A stretch of DNA of 64,000 nucleotides, taken from positions 18,769,755 to 18,833,754 of the forward strand of contig NC_034438.1 of the NCBI RefSeq assembly GCF_002078875.1. The letters run 5' to 3'. Positions within the stretch are counted from its first letter, which is position 1; the number at the start of each line of letters is the position of its first letter. The position numbers and the translations under genes were made by a program. Of the stretch, positions 48,185-61,716 are shown in pieces. Under the pieces are notes generated by a model. That model saw nothing but the letters and a program-made list of their open reading frames with translations. It ran no database searches and had not been told where the DNA came from. Source of the DNA: Numida meleagris (taxonomy: Eukaryota > Chordata > Aves > Galliformes > Numididae).

Positions 48185-50240
48185 AACCTTGGTCAGGTGA
48201 AGCCCCTGCTGACTTGAAAAAAGGCAATGTCACGCCCATTTTTAGAAGGGTAGAAAGGATGACCCATGGTACTACCAACCTGTCAGCTTCACCTCTGTGC
48301 CAGGAAAGATCATGGAACAGATCCTCCAGGAAGCTACGCTGAGGCACATGGAAGACAAGGAGGTGATACAGGACAACCATCATTGCTTCACCAAGAGCAG
48401 GTCCTGGCTGACAAACCAAGTAGCCTTATGTGATTGCTTAACTGTGTCAATGGACAAGGGAAGAGCCACTGATACCATAGAATCAAAGAATGGTTTGGGT
48501 TAGAAGGGACCTTTAAGATCATCTAGTTCCACCCCTGCCACTACAGGCAGGGACACCTCCCTCTAGACCAGGTTGCTCAAAGCCCCATCCAGCCTGGCCT
48601 TGAATGCTTCCAGGGAGGGGGCATTCACAACCTCGCTGGGCAACCTGTCCCAGTGTCTCACCACCCTCACAGTAAAGAATTTCTTCCTAGTATCTAGTCT
48701 AAATTCACGCTCTTCCAGCTTAAAACCGTTTCCCCTTGTCCGGTTGCTGTATGCCCTTATAAAAAGACCCTCCCCAGCTTTCCCGTAGACTCCCTTCAGG
48801 TACTGGAAGGCCACTATAAGGTCTCCTTGGAGCCTTCTCTCCTTCAGGCTGAAGAGCCCCAGATCTGTCAGCATGCCTACACAGGGGAGGTGCTCCAGCC
48901 CTTTGATCATCTTTGTGGCCCTCCTCTGGACCCGCTCCAACAGCTCCATGTCCTTCTTGTGCGGGGGGCCCCAGAACTGGATGCAGTACTGCAGGTGGGG
49001 TCTTAAGAGAGCAGAGTAGAGAGGCAGAATCACCTCCCTTGACCTGCTTGTCACACTTCTCTTGATGTCTCTGCCCAACCTATATCTGTGTTTGTGATTG
49101 CCCCGATCCAGGTGCATGACCTTGTCAGCTTTCTGGCCTTCAGTAAGGCATTTGACACATACCCCACAACATCATTTTCTCAGAATTGGAAAGATATGGA
49201 TCTGATGGGTGGACTGTGTGATGGATAAGGAAGGGATTGCGAGATCGTACCCAGAGAGCGGTGGTCAATGGCTTAATGTCCAGGTAGGGATCAGTGACAA
49301 GTGGTGTCCTTGAGGGGTCAGTTCTGGGTCTGGGGCTCTTTAGCATCTTCATCACTGACACTGACTGTGGGATTGAATGCACACTCAGCAAGTTTATGGG
49401 TGACACCAAGCTGTGTAGTGCAGTCAACACATCCAAGGGATGGCCATCCAGAGAGACCTAGATAGGCTGTAGCAGTGGGCCCAGGGGATCCTCATGAGGT
49501 TCAACAAATCCAAGTGTGAGGTCTGCACCTCGGTAGTAGCAACCCTTATCTATACAAGCTGGGGGAGGAAAAGATAGAGCACAACCCTGCTGAAAAGGAT
49601 TTGAGAGTATTGGGCAATGGCAAGCTGGATATGAGCCAGCAATGTGCCCTTGCCACCCAGAAAGCTAGCTGTATCCTCGGCTGCATCAAAAGAAGCATGG
49701 CCAGCAGGTGGAGGGAGGTGATCCTGCCCCTCTATTTAGTACTGGTGAGACCTCACCTGGAGTGCTGCGTGGAGTCCTCAGAACAGGAGAGACATGGACC
49801 TGTTGAATCATGTCTCGAGGAAGGCCCCCTCCCTACAAAGACAGGCTGAGAGAGCTCGGGTAGTTTGGCCTGAGGAATAGAAGGCTCTGGAAAGACCCGA
49901 TAGCGGACTTTCAGTATATAAAGAGTCTCTAAGAAAGAAGGGGACAGAGTCTTTAGCAGGGCCTGTTGTGATAGGGCAAGGGAAATGGTTTCAAGTAAAA
50001 GACAGGAGATTTATACTGGATATAAGGAAAAAGTCTTTTACAGTGAGGGTGGTGAGGCACTAGAACAGGTTGCTCAGTGACGTGGTGGATGCCCCATCCC
50101 TGGAGACATTCAAGGTCAGGTTGGACTGGTCTCTGAGCAACCTGATTGAGTTGTAGGCGTTCATGTTCTTTGCAGGCGAATCGGACTAGATGACCTTTAA
50201 GGGTCCCTTCCAACTCGTGTTATTCTATGATTCTATAATA
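48185..50240 (+). mobile_element. CR1 LINE, sense, interrupted by another CR1
   Basis: This host CR1 covers more of ORF2 than any other copy here. Part one (48185-48473) encodes an RT segment, with [20 protein letters not shown] and later MDKGRATDT. Part two resumes at 49114 with AFSKAFDT-like sequence and continues to a full 3' terminus (ccttccaactcgtg, then attctatgattct) at 50240. The RT catalytic block near 49392-49403 reads FMGD instead of FADD, so the first catalytic aspartate is lost. Stops and frameshifts are also present; the element is dead. Confidence 0.93.
48477..49113 (-). mobile_element. Nested CR1 LINE (CR1-F-like), antisense, young
   Basis: A 5'-truncated CR1 of about 640 bp inserted in the opposite direction inside the host CR1. 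The minus strand keeps an uninterrupted frame of 184 codons (48563-49117), with [60 protein letters not shown] and LEAFKARLDGALSNLV in order. This is the ORF2 C-terminal part after the RT core. The good frame and its closeness to 23572-24323 suggest a recent insertion. Host sequence stops at ...actgat and resumes at gtcagc with no target duplication, as expected for CR1. Confidence 0.95.
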
Positions 50241-52199
50241 AACCTAATTTCTAACATGAAGATTATTTTCTATTATTTTTTATAATACTCAATTTCAAGC
50301 ATATAGTTCAGAGTACTTGAATCTTGAGTGACAAGTTGGGATGAATCATCACTTGCGCATACCTCAAAAAAAGAAAATCAGAGGAGTTCCATTTATTCTT
50401 AAATACTGATACAAGTTACTTTCAAATGTCACAGTATTGCACTCATTCTGCTGGAATAAACTTAATGTGAAAGAAAACATTTGATTTAAAATAATTCTGT
50501 TAACATAATCATGCTATCTTCAACTTAATGAACAAGGCTTAAATAGTGATTATTCACTTTGCTTGCAAAGTTGTCTGCTAAAACTGGTTTCCATTTTCAG
50601 TTCTTTTTTTCTCAAAATTGAATACATTTGAGGAAGGACTGTGAGCCTACAAGGAAGAGGTAACAGAATAAGTCTTGCTAGCAGCCTATATTCAGGTTAA
50701 ACAAAAACCAGCACTGATGACTTCTGGAAAGACTTCTACTCTGCTCTCTGTAAGATGAGCATGAACGTAAGATGAAGTTGACGTTAGTATTCAAACGTTA
50801 AGCTGAGAATGTGAAATGAAAAAGCTGGACCTTTTCAGATACTGAAAAATATCAACATGAAAGGGCATAAATATTCATTGGAAAAAGTTTTTGTTTTTTA
50901 ATCACATTCTCTATTCATATCACGTTTACTTTCTATACAGGGTTGTGGAGAAAAGATGATCTTAGTATGTTTTTTGTAAATGCCTGTATTTCATTTTTTA
51001 ATGATTTGTATATTAATCTAGTGAAGATGGCTTATCTCTGCATTGCTATGCATTATTTGTATTCTGAACACAATCGCATTTTATAAAAGAACAATAAAAG
51101 CTTTCAAAAACTAGATTGCTTTTTTTTTGCGGGATGTGAGGATTCTGGTAGAATGGTAATTTTTCTGAAATGTCATTTCTTTTAACAGATCTTATTTTTC
51201 TATTAGATATACTACTCTACTCAAATACACAGTTCAGTAAAGTAAGATTCTGTTTATGACTTAATTATTTACAATATTTTAGAATACTTAAATTATCTTT
51301 TTATTTTAAGAAACTGAAATAAGTTGATATTTAGACTATACTCTGGGATTCCTGAAATTTGTCCAGACACCTTACTGAGTTTTGTGATATAGTGCTTTCA
51401 TTTTAAAGAATATATCCTCCAGTTTTCTGTCACCATTTATATAGTTTAGATGAAAAACAGAACTAAGCACATTAATAAAATTTATTTCTGAAATTACAAG
51501 ATGAATTTTTATATTGACAAAGTACACTAGAGAAAGAAAGTCCATCTACTTGCCTTGATTAGCCTTGTTTTAGTTGCTTTTAATATTGTTTATATATAAA
51601 TAACTTCTGTCAGTTCGTAACTTAGTCATCCCAAAAAGTATTATGTGCAAAAAATCAGGAACTGAAAAATTACAGGTTTCAGTATTGACATTATGCCACA
51701 AAAAAGTTTAGTGATTATGAAAGAAATACAAGTGAGTTGAGTTACTGAACTTGTCTTTCCCTCGTGGTCAGCCTGTCCTCACAGACATGAATGGACTTTC
51801 TATGTTCTTTCATAGTTTTAAAAGCTTGAGAACTTAAGACTTCTAAGAATTACATTCCTTCCTACTTAACTACTCCAAGATCTTGTAATCTGATTCTTCT
51901 GTAAAGTAATGGTTTTCTAACACTGAGAGATATGAAAGTGTCACTACTGCACTCCTACAGCCTACTGTTTATAACACAACTACAAATAAAAATTCTAAGT
52001 GAATTCCTGGAACTCTAGTAGCAATGTTCCAACAAACTTTATCTTCTCTCACATCCGTCCTAAAATTCTTTTGCTGATACCTATGCTTTCCATCTGAACC
52101 AGTCATTCTAACACTTCTTGGTCTAAAAAATAATACTAAGATTGCTGACATCAACCTCTTGTATCAAGCACATACTAATTTTATATAAAATCTTTTATA
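50241..52199. other. Unique AT-rich sequence, no gene seen
   Basis: About 2 kb without recognisable gene or repeat. Confidence 0.55.
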
Positions 52200-52997
52200 C
52201 AGAATCAAAAAATACTTAAGATTGGAAGGGACCTCTGGATCCATCTGGTCTACCTCATTCTCCAGCAGAAACACACAGAGCAGGGTGCCCAGGCTCATAT
52301 ATACGCAGCTTTTGAAGATCTTCAAGCAAGAGACTTTAGGACCTCTCTGGGCAGCCTGTGCCAGTGCTCCATCACCTGCACAGCACCGAAGTGCTTCCTT
52401 ATATTCAGAGGGAAACTCCTGTGTTCTTGTTTGTGCCTGTTGCCTATTGTCCTGGCATTGAGCACCACTCAAAAGAGCCTGGATCTGTCCTCTTTGCACC
52501 TTCCTTTCAGATATTTATAGCAACTGGTGAGATCCTCTGAGCCCTCTCTTCTCCAGGTTGAGCAGTTGCAGCTCTCTCAGCCTCTCCTCACAGCAGATGT
52601 GCTCCTTTCCCTTCAGCATCTTGGTGGCCCTTCACTGGACTCTTTCCAATATGTCCAGGTCTCTTTTGTACTGGGAGCCCACTCTAGAGAGAGTAATCCA
52701 GGTGTGGCTTCCACAGTGCTGAGCAGAGGGGAAGGATCACCTCTATCGACCTGTTGTTGATACTGTGCCTAATGCAAACAAGAATGTAATTAGTGTTCTT
52801 AGTAGTAAGGGCACATCATTGACTCACTCATATTCAACTTGGTGTCCACCAGGACCCTTGGGTTCTTCTCTACAGAGGTGCTTTCCAGCTGAGTGGCCCC
52901 CAGCATGTACTGGTGTCAATGGAGGACTCTACACTTCCCATAATTAACCTTTCTGAGATTTTTGCCATTTGTCTCGGTGTCTAGTAATTCTGGTCTT
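52200..52997 (-). mobile_element. CR1 LINE, antisense, about 0.8 kb
   Basis: It begins with a degraded terminus in complement (agaatcaaaaaatacttaag, ttggaagggacctctgg). Further blocks are 'ccagtgctccatcacctgc', 'gaagtgcttccttatattca' and 'actctttccaatatgtccag'. The minus strand retains ORF2 C-terminal pieces (FPSEYKEALRCCAGDGA). It is the same CR1 type as 19472-20435 and is truncated near 52997. Confidence 0.93.
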
Positions 52998-53692
52998 CAA
53001 AAGTTGTGGTGTTTTTTTTTGTTTTTGTTTTTTAAATAAAAGAAAAAGGCCATGGCACTTGTCCAGATGATTTCCTGTCTTTTGAATTCCAAGTTACACT
53101 ATTACTATTACACTAATTATGACTTCATAATCTTATTAACAATTCTCACTACACGACTGAGATTGCCTGTACCAGTTCTTTCAAGATTCTCCAACACTGA
53201 TCATCCAGTCCCTGCACCTTAAGAGCATTAATGTTTGAGGTTTGCTTCCATACCAAATACAGTTATTCAAATTTACATACCTTTCTTCCTATTATTCATC
53301 ATACTTAAAATAATTTTCCCAATTAAAACTAGAAGAAAGATATTCCTCTATTTCCTGTAATTCCAAAAGCAACTGTCAAGCACAAACCTATGCTACTTCT
53401 TATCTTTCTTTACATTGCTTTTACAGTTCATAAATCTTTTGTTTTCTGTTGAATCACTGAGTGTTTGTTAAGGAAAATATCAGATAGATAGGCCTCGTCA
53501 CACTATCCACTCCTTACAATTGTTAACACCTTTTTTTCCATTTTTTTTTTCTTAGCTCAAACATGGGAAGTTTAAGTTATACTGGGAGGGTTCAGTCACA
53601 ATATCAGAATTCCTGCTACAATTTTTTTTTATTTTAATATAGTTGTTTCTATCCAAATCCAAGAGCTCTTGGAGAAGAGTCCCTTATTATAG
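52998..53692. other. Unique AT-rich stretch, nothing recognised
   Basis: Only T-rich runs (53010-53035, 53530-53555 and 53620-53635). No gene seen. Confidence 0.55.
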
Positions 53693-54172
53693 TGTCACGG
53701 TATTATCTAAGGATCTGCGTCCGTGACAAGGGGGACAGGCCCAGAAAAAAAGGAAGAGAAAAGAAAAAAAACTGTCGGCGGCTAGGGGCCGGCCCCGAGC
53801 AGTCCAGCGGCTAAAGCACAGGGAAGCTGCGCACCCACACCCTGGGGAAAACAAAGGGAAGAGGGGAAAGGCAGGGGACTCGTAGGCGGATCTAAAACAA
53901 AACAGCGGCGCCAATCTGAGGAGGAACAACTAATTTTACTAAATATATCAAAATTGAGACCAGTAAAATCAGAGCAGAGAGAGTTTTACAAACTGAGATT
54001 CTTACACCATAAACTGCAGGACGACCACGTGCTTCTCCGCTGGGCAGGTAGGAACAAACCACACGTCTGCCAGGCGGCTTCACCAGCCCCTCTAACGCAA
54101 AGACCCCTGGGGCGTGCACCTCCTCCCCTCCCCCTCGGAGGACCACACACCAAAAAATGTGGTTTGCAGTAA
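53693..54172 (+). mobile_element. Probable endogenous-retrovirus LTR fragment
   Basis: It opens with tgtcacgg, the TG start and general look of avian ERV LTRs, and this is mirrored by ccgtgaca at 53721-53728. It is GC-rich compared with its flanks. A later block (ctaattttactaaatatatc, then 'agtaaaatcagagcag') resembles a conserved part of a common avian LTR family that I recall. The right end is uncertain, no flanking duplication was found, and no gag, pol or env sequence follows. The short frames across it are not genes. It is an old, non-functional remnant. Confidence 0.5.
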
Positions 54173-57100
54173 CCAGGGAAGTAACTCTTTAACTGACAGT
54201 GCTTTACATGATGTTATGATGTGGAATACCGACAGCAAAAATCACAAAACCATGACAAATAGTAACACAAAACAATTCATTTTTAGCTATGCAACACCTT
54301 CCTTTCTTTTTCAAGTATTTTTTTTTCTGCTCATGTAACTGTAATCTCTCTTCCTCCATCTGTGAAAGTGTGAAGCTAAATTCTGCAAACTGACAATGAC
54401 TTTATTTTCCGATTGCCTTTCACAAATGCCTTTAGAAAAAGTCCACAAACCTCTGGGATTTTGCAGAGAGTAAACGTACAATGTACATTAGCAAACTGTT
54501 CAATGCCATCTTCCAACATTTGCACAAACATTTTCATAAATAATATTTTACTTCTTGACAGGACAGTAATTATCATCATAATTGCTCTTTGTACACAATT
54601 TCTATATTTCTATACAGCAATTTCTAGCAATAATCAACGACTAATATTCTAACAAAAACCGATGTATTTCTTTCTAACTTGGATTAGAGTACAAGAGCTA
54701 AAGCTCATTAATAAAGACTTGCAACCACTGTCTGCTACTTGAGGAAAACGTAGTAAGAATCAGGCCCTCATATTCTCTGTTTTCTCAGAATTCAAGAAAA
54801 CCAAATGATTTATATTGCAAAATGCCCAAATGAAAACTAATTCAGATAGAAGTTCTGCCACCCGCTAAAGGTGGTAAGAAAAAATTAGATCTTTTATATG
54901 ATTCACAGATTCCCACAAACCCAGGGGATCCTGGATACTGGACATACCACTGCATACCGGATACAGATGTTGCTCTGATGAATACTGCTGGACGTTGCTT
55001 ATGTGAATTTAGCTGGAATGAGTACAGACAAACTTGGTGACAAGCAAATAGTTACAGATATTTATTTCAAATAGTTTAGATGATCTTTATCTCAAATGAT
55101 CTTAAATTAAGTAGAAAACAGTGGGAAATTATTATTCACTATAAAGAGAAGTGGGCTAAAATGTTCTTAAAGAAAGCTGATTATAAAGTTCTTAGTGAGA
55201 TTTATTAAATGAAAATGGGCCAATATTTCCTGTAATACAAAGCCATTCTTGGTTTATTTTTAATTTATTATTCAGAGAACTGCAATAAAGAGCAAACATG
55301 TGACACTGTAAGTAGTAAAACTCTCTGGTTTGCAGATTAAAGTACAAAATTCTATGAGTTTATAGTAGCTATTTTTTAAAGACTAAAGACTGAATTCAAC
55401 TGCATTTACATTGCAGAAAATACTAAGCAACAAACCCACTGCCATCCTTGCTATTAACCACTACCAGCATGGTTATGAACAAACTTCAGTACTGAGAAGC
55501 CTCACTATTTCCTGGAATGTATACACTGAGAAATGGAAGACTTCTCCCACAATATATCTCAGAGAGTGAAAACTGTAATACTTTGAATCTGGAGAATCAG
55601 CTTTTATGAAGCACACAGAAAACAGAAAAATACTTCTTTTTTTTTCTATACACTCATTATCTTTTTTAAAGAAAAGTCTCCTAAAACAGGCATGTGAATG
55701 CCAAGTTTGCAATTACCCCTGAGATGGCAAGGTCTTGCATTATATTTTACATGTATATGCCAAATATTAGATCGATTCAGATATGACTTTCCAGAACTAC
55801 TAAAAATATTCCTGCAAGCTTGTCGTCTCTATTGCATTAAAAAAAAAAAAAATTACATCTTTTCTGGAATTTGATTATTGAAAGCAGGTACAAAAGCAGG
55901 CATCTGCAATTCCAGTTTAAATTAGGACTCTGGTTACTAGCTACCAACAATGGGGAAACTGGGAAATCACTTGTCATGATATTATCTGGTCTTCCTTTTC
56001 TCAAAATATAATCCACACTGAACACAAACTTCAAAGCACCATGCAAAGCCAAGGCAGACCTATTTGAAGTAGAAAACACTTATTTGTCATATTATGAATG
56101 TGCCTTATGATTTTTTTGTTCTACATTTTCATTTTTGAGATTTGCTCTTTTAACTAACTGAAGTTACTTGAATACTATGGTTCCCTGACAGTCTGTTGAG
56201 TACTCACTGCTCCTCTAAAAACACGTCCACCTTTGTACAAGATTCTTCAGCAGAGATACACATGGGATAAATTAGTTAATGCAGTGGAGAAGGAAAGTGT
56301 GTTTTCAAAGTCTGTTTTGCTGATGTTTTCTATTTTCAAAATTATGCAGACAATGTGTCATAATGAATGAAATAAATATATGCCTATATTCCCCTTCTAT
56401 GAACACACATAAATGGGGACAGAACAATCTTGCTACTCCCTACAGAATCACACTAATGCTATAAATGTAATTCCTTATTGCTCTAACAAGAATTACATTT
56501 TAAAATGATGAAATGCTACTTATGCACAAGATATTTTTTGTGAGGATCTGATACATATCTCGTTGTGAAAATGATCATTAGCATGTCAAATATAAGACAA
56601 CAGTATAATAAATGTGATGCATATCTTCCTATTGAAATGCTAAGCTAAACCTGGAAAGCCACTGAATGACTTCTTCCCAAATAATATGTTAGGTTGCCTA
56701 ATAAATAAATTCATTATCAAAATGCAATGCATCCTTACAAGTAAAGCACAATGCTAGCATTTGACCACCTTATAATGATGACTCACAGTAGTATATTTTG
56801 TCAAGCATTAACTTTAATCTTGTTCCATGGCTGGAATAATTAGAAATTAGTTGCTGGATGGATATGCTTTAAATCCACTTTGTCCAACACATCCTCAATC
56901 TCTAGAAAATATTCTGTTGAGGAAAGGGTGTATCATTTTCTTGGTAATGAAGTCATTCACCCTGTATTTGACACAGGACATTCAACAACTTTTTATATTA
57001 TTTTATAGATCTTTGTTATTATGAATACCAATTTATGAGTTAAAAGAAGACATGGAAGATTTCTGATCTTCTCAAGTGAAGTTGGATTGCAAAAAGATTG

Positions 57101-60100
57101 AAAACCACTGTTCTAAGCAATTGCATTTAAATCAACATTTAAACACTGAATGTTAAAACTTAACTAAATCACATCTTTAATGAAGAGAAATGGTTTAATA
57201 TTCTTTTTAAAAATATTAACATAAACTCTAATTTTCCAACGGAAAAACTCAAGGGTAAATCAAGATTTTTCCAAAGTTAGAGCATAAAAAATGTGCCTAA
57301 ATTAAGATTTGAATAACTCAGTTTGTCTTCTAGTGAGTTGGGCATACAGCACCTCCACTGAATGAAAAGGAATTTGGAAAACTTAACACTTGAAAAATCA
57401 GGCTGTTTCTGACATCTTATTCCCAGTGTTTGAGTAATGGATCATCTTGGCAGAAACCATGACATCTATATAGAAGGGCATGCTGCCTAGATCCAAGGTA
57501 ACTGCTTTTCCTCTCAACCTAGTGCTTAGGAGAGAGTGCTCAATAACGGATATGAAAATCTGTTCAATTATCTAAGTACTAAATACCTCTTCTCTCTCTC
57601 TCTTTAGAGAGTTAATAACTCACCCTAGCTTTATTTTGCTTCTCATATGAAATTAAATTAGAACAGGAAGCCCTGAAAACATCTGTATATTTATGAGTGA
57701 TAAAATTCACAACAGATTTTCAAATATGTTTTCACAATAACTGCCATAGTCACAAATATTTACAAAAATTATTCATGCATTTATAGCATAAATGTATAGC
57801 ATTAAATTTATATTTTTTTGCAGCTGACAGGAAGATGTTATGTTCGTTAGTTAACAAAAAAATCTAAACTGAAGGGTGTTGCATTGTAGTAAAACATTCA
57901 CAAAATTATTGCCTTATTGCAAAAGTGTTTTTGTTTCAAAATCAGCAGACCCAAATAGAATTTTTCATGTTAAATCGAGTAACTTGAAATCTTGGCATAT
58001 GTTTTTTTCTATAATTAATTCAAGATGTTTAAAATTTTAACTTGCAACCACAAATGCAACTCATTTTAATGAAATCAAAGTATGTTTTGGATAATTTTAC
58101 ATACATGTATCAAAAGATAAGCAGAAATTGAAGTGCACTGAAGCATTGTGACATAATGTTTCTGCTAGTTGAACTATTCTTACACTTTCTGCTCTGGTAT
58201 GTTTCCAAACTGTATGAATATTTCTGAATGTCTTAGTTATACTGTTTTTCATTCTGTCTTTATATATTTTCACGTGCCATGTTTCAACAATACATAGATG
58301 CCATATTAATGTAAAAAATTATTATATTCCATAATGAACAAGGAATAAAGACTTTAAAAAAATATGCATAAGTTCTATCAAAAAGGATGACAAGAAAGTT
58401 TTCAATATAATCTTTGTTTGGTTTTTTTTGCATTGTGTAATACCTAGTCTGTGCCACAGAAATAAATCACTCCTGAAGAACACATTTTCAATCTTAATCA
58501 GTCAGACCTACCTTACAAGGTTTTGTGAAGATTAATTATGCTTTATAAAGTGTTTAAAAGACATAAAGCTAACCATGAATGCCAAATATAATTAATACAG
58601 TAAAAGCAATAAAGCAATGGTGTCTGTATTACTGTTTAATAATAAATTCCTTTATGATATTTAGATATGAGCATGAGGACCAACTCCAATTAGAAGCTGT
58701 CCAGACTGTACTATTTTTAAACCATGTCGAGTCTCTTGGAAGATCATTTCATGGCCCTTCAAGAATTTTCTAATGAAGATGTATGCAATACGAAAAGCTG
58801 AATCTTTGAGCACTACAGGAAATACCATTTAAAGACAGTCTCACTAGCAACTACAGCTCTAATATGCAGTCACCAAGAATTTCAAATGAAAAAAAACAAA
58901 CACAGAAACAAATAATTATAGAAAAGATTTACAAATGATCAATTCTTAATGTATTTCTAAACTGAGCTGAAGATTCAACAGAATGGAAATTTTTTATTTT
59001 CCAAAGGTGGTCATGGGAGTAGGATCTCATGTGAGTATATGAGGGATTTCCTTTGATAATTTGGTGTTTAATATTACTCATGCATTTAATACACATATCA
59101 AATTAATTTCAGGTTGAAGATTCATCTGATAAAATGTCTTTAGATAAATTTGGATAAGCAAAGTTTGCTGGAGGAAGCTTTTTCATTTGTGTTAGAAGTA
59201 TAGTTTTTTTAGATGGTTATGATGTTTTAAAGGTTATTTATTGAATACTATCAAATTGATTTAGATGAACTATGTAAACGGTCCCTTTTTTTTGCACAAA
59301 AAAAAGACAGTGGAAGTTTGCAGACCTACTCACATATTTGATTTCAAACTTTTTTCTCCAACTGCACTCAAGGTTTGTTTTTTAACCACAAAACATATAC
59401 CTTTTTTTGATGTGCTTTTAGACAACTTATTTTGGATCAATGAATCATTAAGATTTCAAGTTTGTCAGGTTGCCAACATTGCAACTGAAGAGCAGTACAA
59501 TAGTGGAAAGGTTTTACAAGTGACAAGTAACAAAGCACCTAAAATGTCCAGCTGTAGACACTAAACAGAGTTGCATACATGGTGGAATTAACCATAATTC
59601 CCATTATTAATATCATCAAAAGTACAGACACAATATGACATAGGTTTGGTGTTCTCAGATCATAACACATGGCTTGTCCTTCATTCTAACACTGGCATTT
59701 TAAGCATCCTGAAGTCAAAGAAAATTATCTGTATCACATCGTTAGAGCTTTCTCAAACCCTGTGTCTGGGCGTAAGCAAAGTAGAAATTTTAAGCTGCTG
59801 TAAGGTACAGTGTGCCTTAACACTGATGTTTTAGCTATGATGTTGTTTTCATTATTGAGACCATATGGTATCCAACCCCATCTGAAAAACAAACTGTATA
59901 TAAGAAAGCCTTTCATAAAATATGATGGGTATTCTTGAGCAAGGCCTAAATATATGCCATTGCCTGCTCATGCGCACTTTGAGTGAATGTACAGCTGAAT
60001 AAGGTGATGAAGATTCTTGATTTAAGCTCATTTTACTACAAAAGATATTTCTTTCCATAGAACGCTTTACATTTTTTAGTGTTCATAAAAAGCATTTTGT

Positions 60101-61716
60101 TCTTACTTCCACTTTATTCAAATATGAATGCTGAAAATATAATTACAGATTTGGGGAAAGAATTATTTGCTTCTTACATAAAAGCAACCACCTCTCCCCC
60201 CCAAAAATATTGCCAGTAAACTCTCAAAGGTGCCATACCAGAAAATGAACAATCTTTTTAAGTTTCAGATGTGTTTATATGATAGCCATTCTTGCAAATA
60301 AAAAAAAAAATAATATAGAAATCCCAAAACCTGGAGAGTGCAGACTAAACATTTACTACTTATTCCAATGTACATTGCCAAACTGTTAAAAGTTTTGTTA
60401 AAAGCTGTGTAATTTTCAGGGTCTCCAGGAAATTTATAAGCACACACATATGCAGAAACAACTGGAGATACTGCAGCACAGTCACATTCACCACTATTGC
60501 TGGAGAGTCTGAAAATCAGCTGACAATCATTCAAGGGAAAGGTGTTAGAAAATGACAGCAATATTCCAGAAAAGCAATTATTTGAAACAGCATTTACAAA
60601 AACATATAAACACACAAACTATAAAAATAGAATCCCATATATATGATATAGAAAGGTTCAGGAACACTTGAAAAAATCATGCAATATTTCATTGCAAGAA
60701 TATGTTGCATCTTGTGGCATATTTGGCAAAATGGAAAACAAAAATTGACTATCTTTCTCCTGCAAGAAAAATAAACAACTTCTTGGGAAGATCAGCTAGT
60801 TATCATTTTATTATAATTATTTTTAATGTAGAGGCAAGTATTCTGTCACTGATCAACATTTGTACTGAGCTGAAGGTCAAACTGCCAGCCTTTCTCCAAG
60901 CCCATGCATCTGAATTAATAACTGCCTTTCACATTCCGGTGAACTACAAAACTATTTCAATGCCTAGCTTAGGAATTCCTTCACCTAACCAAATAAAATG
61001 TGGTTTAAATTTGTTGGCTTTTTTTGTTTCTGCATTTTTGTGCTTTATTTAGGGTGGTGGTGGTGATTTAGATAGCTAATTTAAAGAATTCAAATGATGG
61101 AAAGTTTATTTCATATTTAAGTAATCTTTTTCAAAATAGTGCCTTTATGTATCTTGCCACCATTACACAGTGACAGAGTGTTGTCAAATTTTTTCCTGCC
61201 AGCTTAAAAACATATAAATTTCAAGTGTTTTAGCCCTTTGTAGTCTCTTATAGGCTTTCCACAGCTAATATCCAATAATTATCTTAATATTTATGCAGTA
61301 ATATTCTTCATGAGCAGAGCATGATTTTGCCCTATATAGTCTTCTCATAGTTTTGTTGCAGGCCTTTTTTAATATACTGTTTTGTTTGGGTAATGAAATC
61401 AAGTCAAAGCAAGAAAAGAAAAAGAAATAGCTGAATGTCTGTTATAAAAGTTTACCAATAAAGACTATTTTCAAATGTAAGTTCCTTCTTAGTTATTTCT
61501 TTTATAACTCAGTGAGCTGCTATGAAATTGATCTCTTGAAAATATTCTTCAGACTGCCAGATCATTACTGTTTGAAACACCTGTGATATTGTACTTTTTT
61601 CATGTACTGACATTGAGAGCTAGATGATCTGGTAGTACTAGTCCCTTGAACAATGATATATCCTTTCTTTTAATCCTTTTTTTGCATTACTAATGATTAA
61701 CATTAGTTCTCTTCAC
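54173..61716. other. Long unique AT-rich stretch, no gene seen
   Basis: About 7.5 kb, the longest stretch without a recognised repeat. It has an A run at 55839-55852, a CT microsatellite at 57587-57604 and an A run near 60300-60310. Frames of 60-116 codons (for example 59265-59564 plus, 60702-61052 plus and 60265-60615 minus) have no recognised domains. The lack of insertions could reflect constraint or chance. Confidence 0.5.
57587..57604. repeat. (CT)n microsatellite
   Basis: About eight CT units with a TT interruption. Confidence 0.85.

Noticed and set aside
48563..49117. 184-codon minus-strand frame as a gene
   Set aside because: It is the ORF2 C-terminal part of a 5'-truncated CR1, not a host gene.
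53900..53925. ggcgccaa motif as a retroviral primer binding site
   Set aside because: It lies inside the LTR-like block, matches only partly, and no internal retroviral sequence follows.
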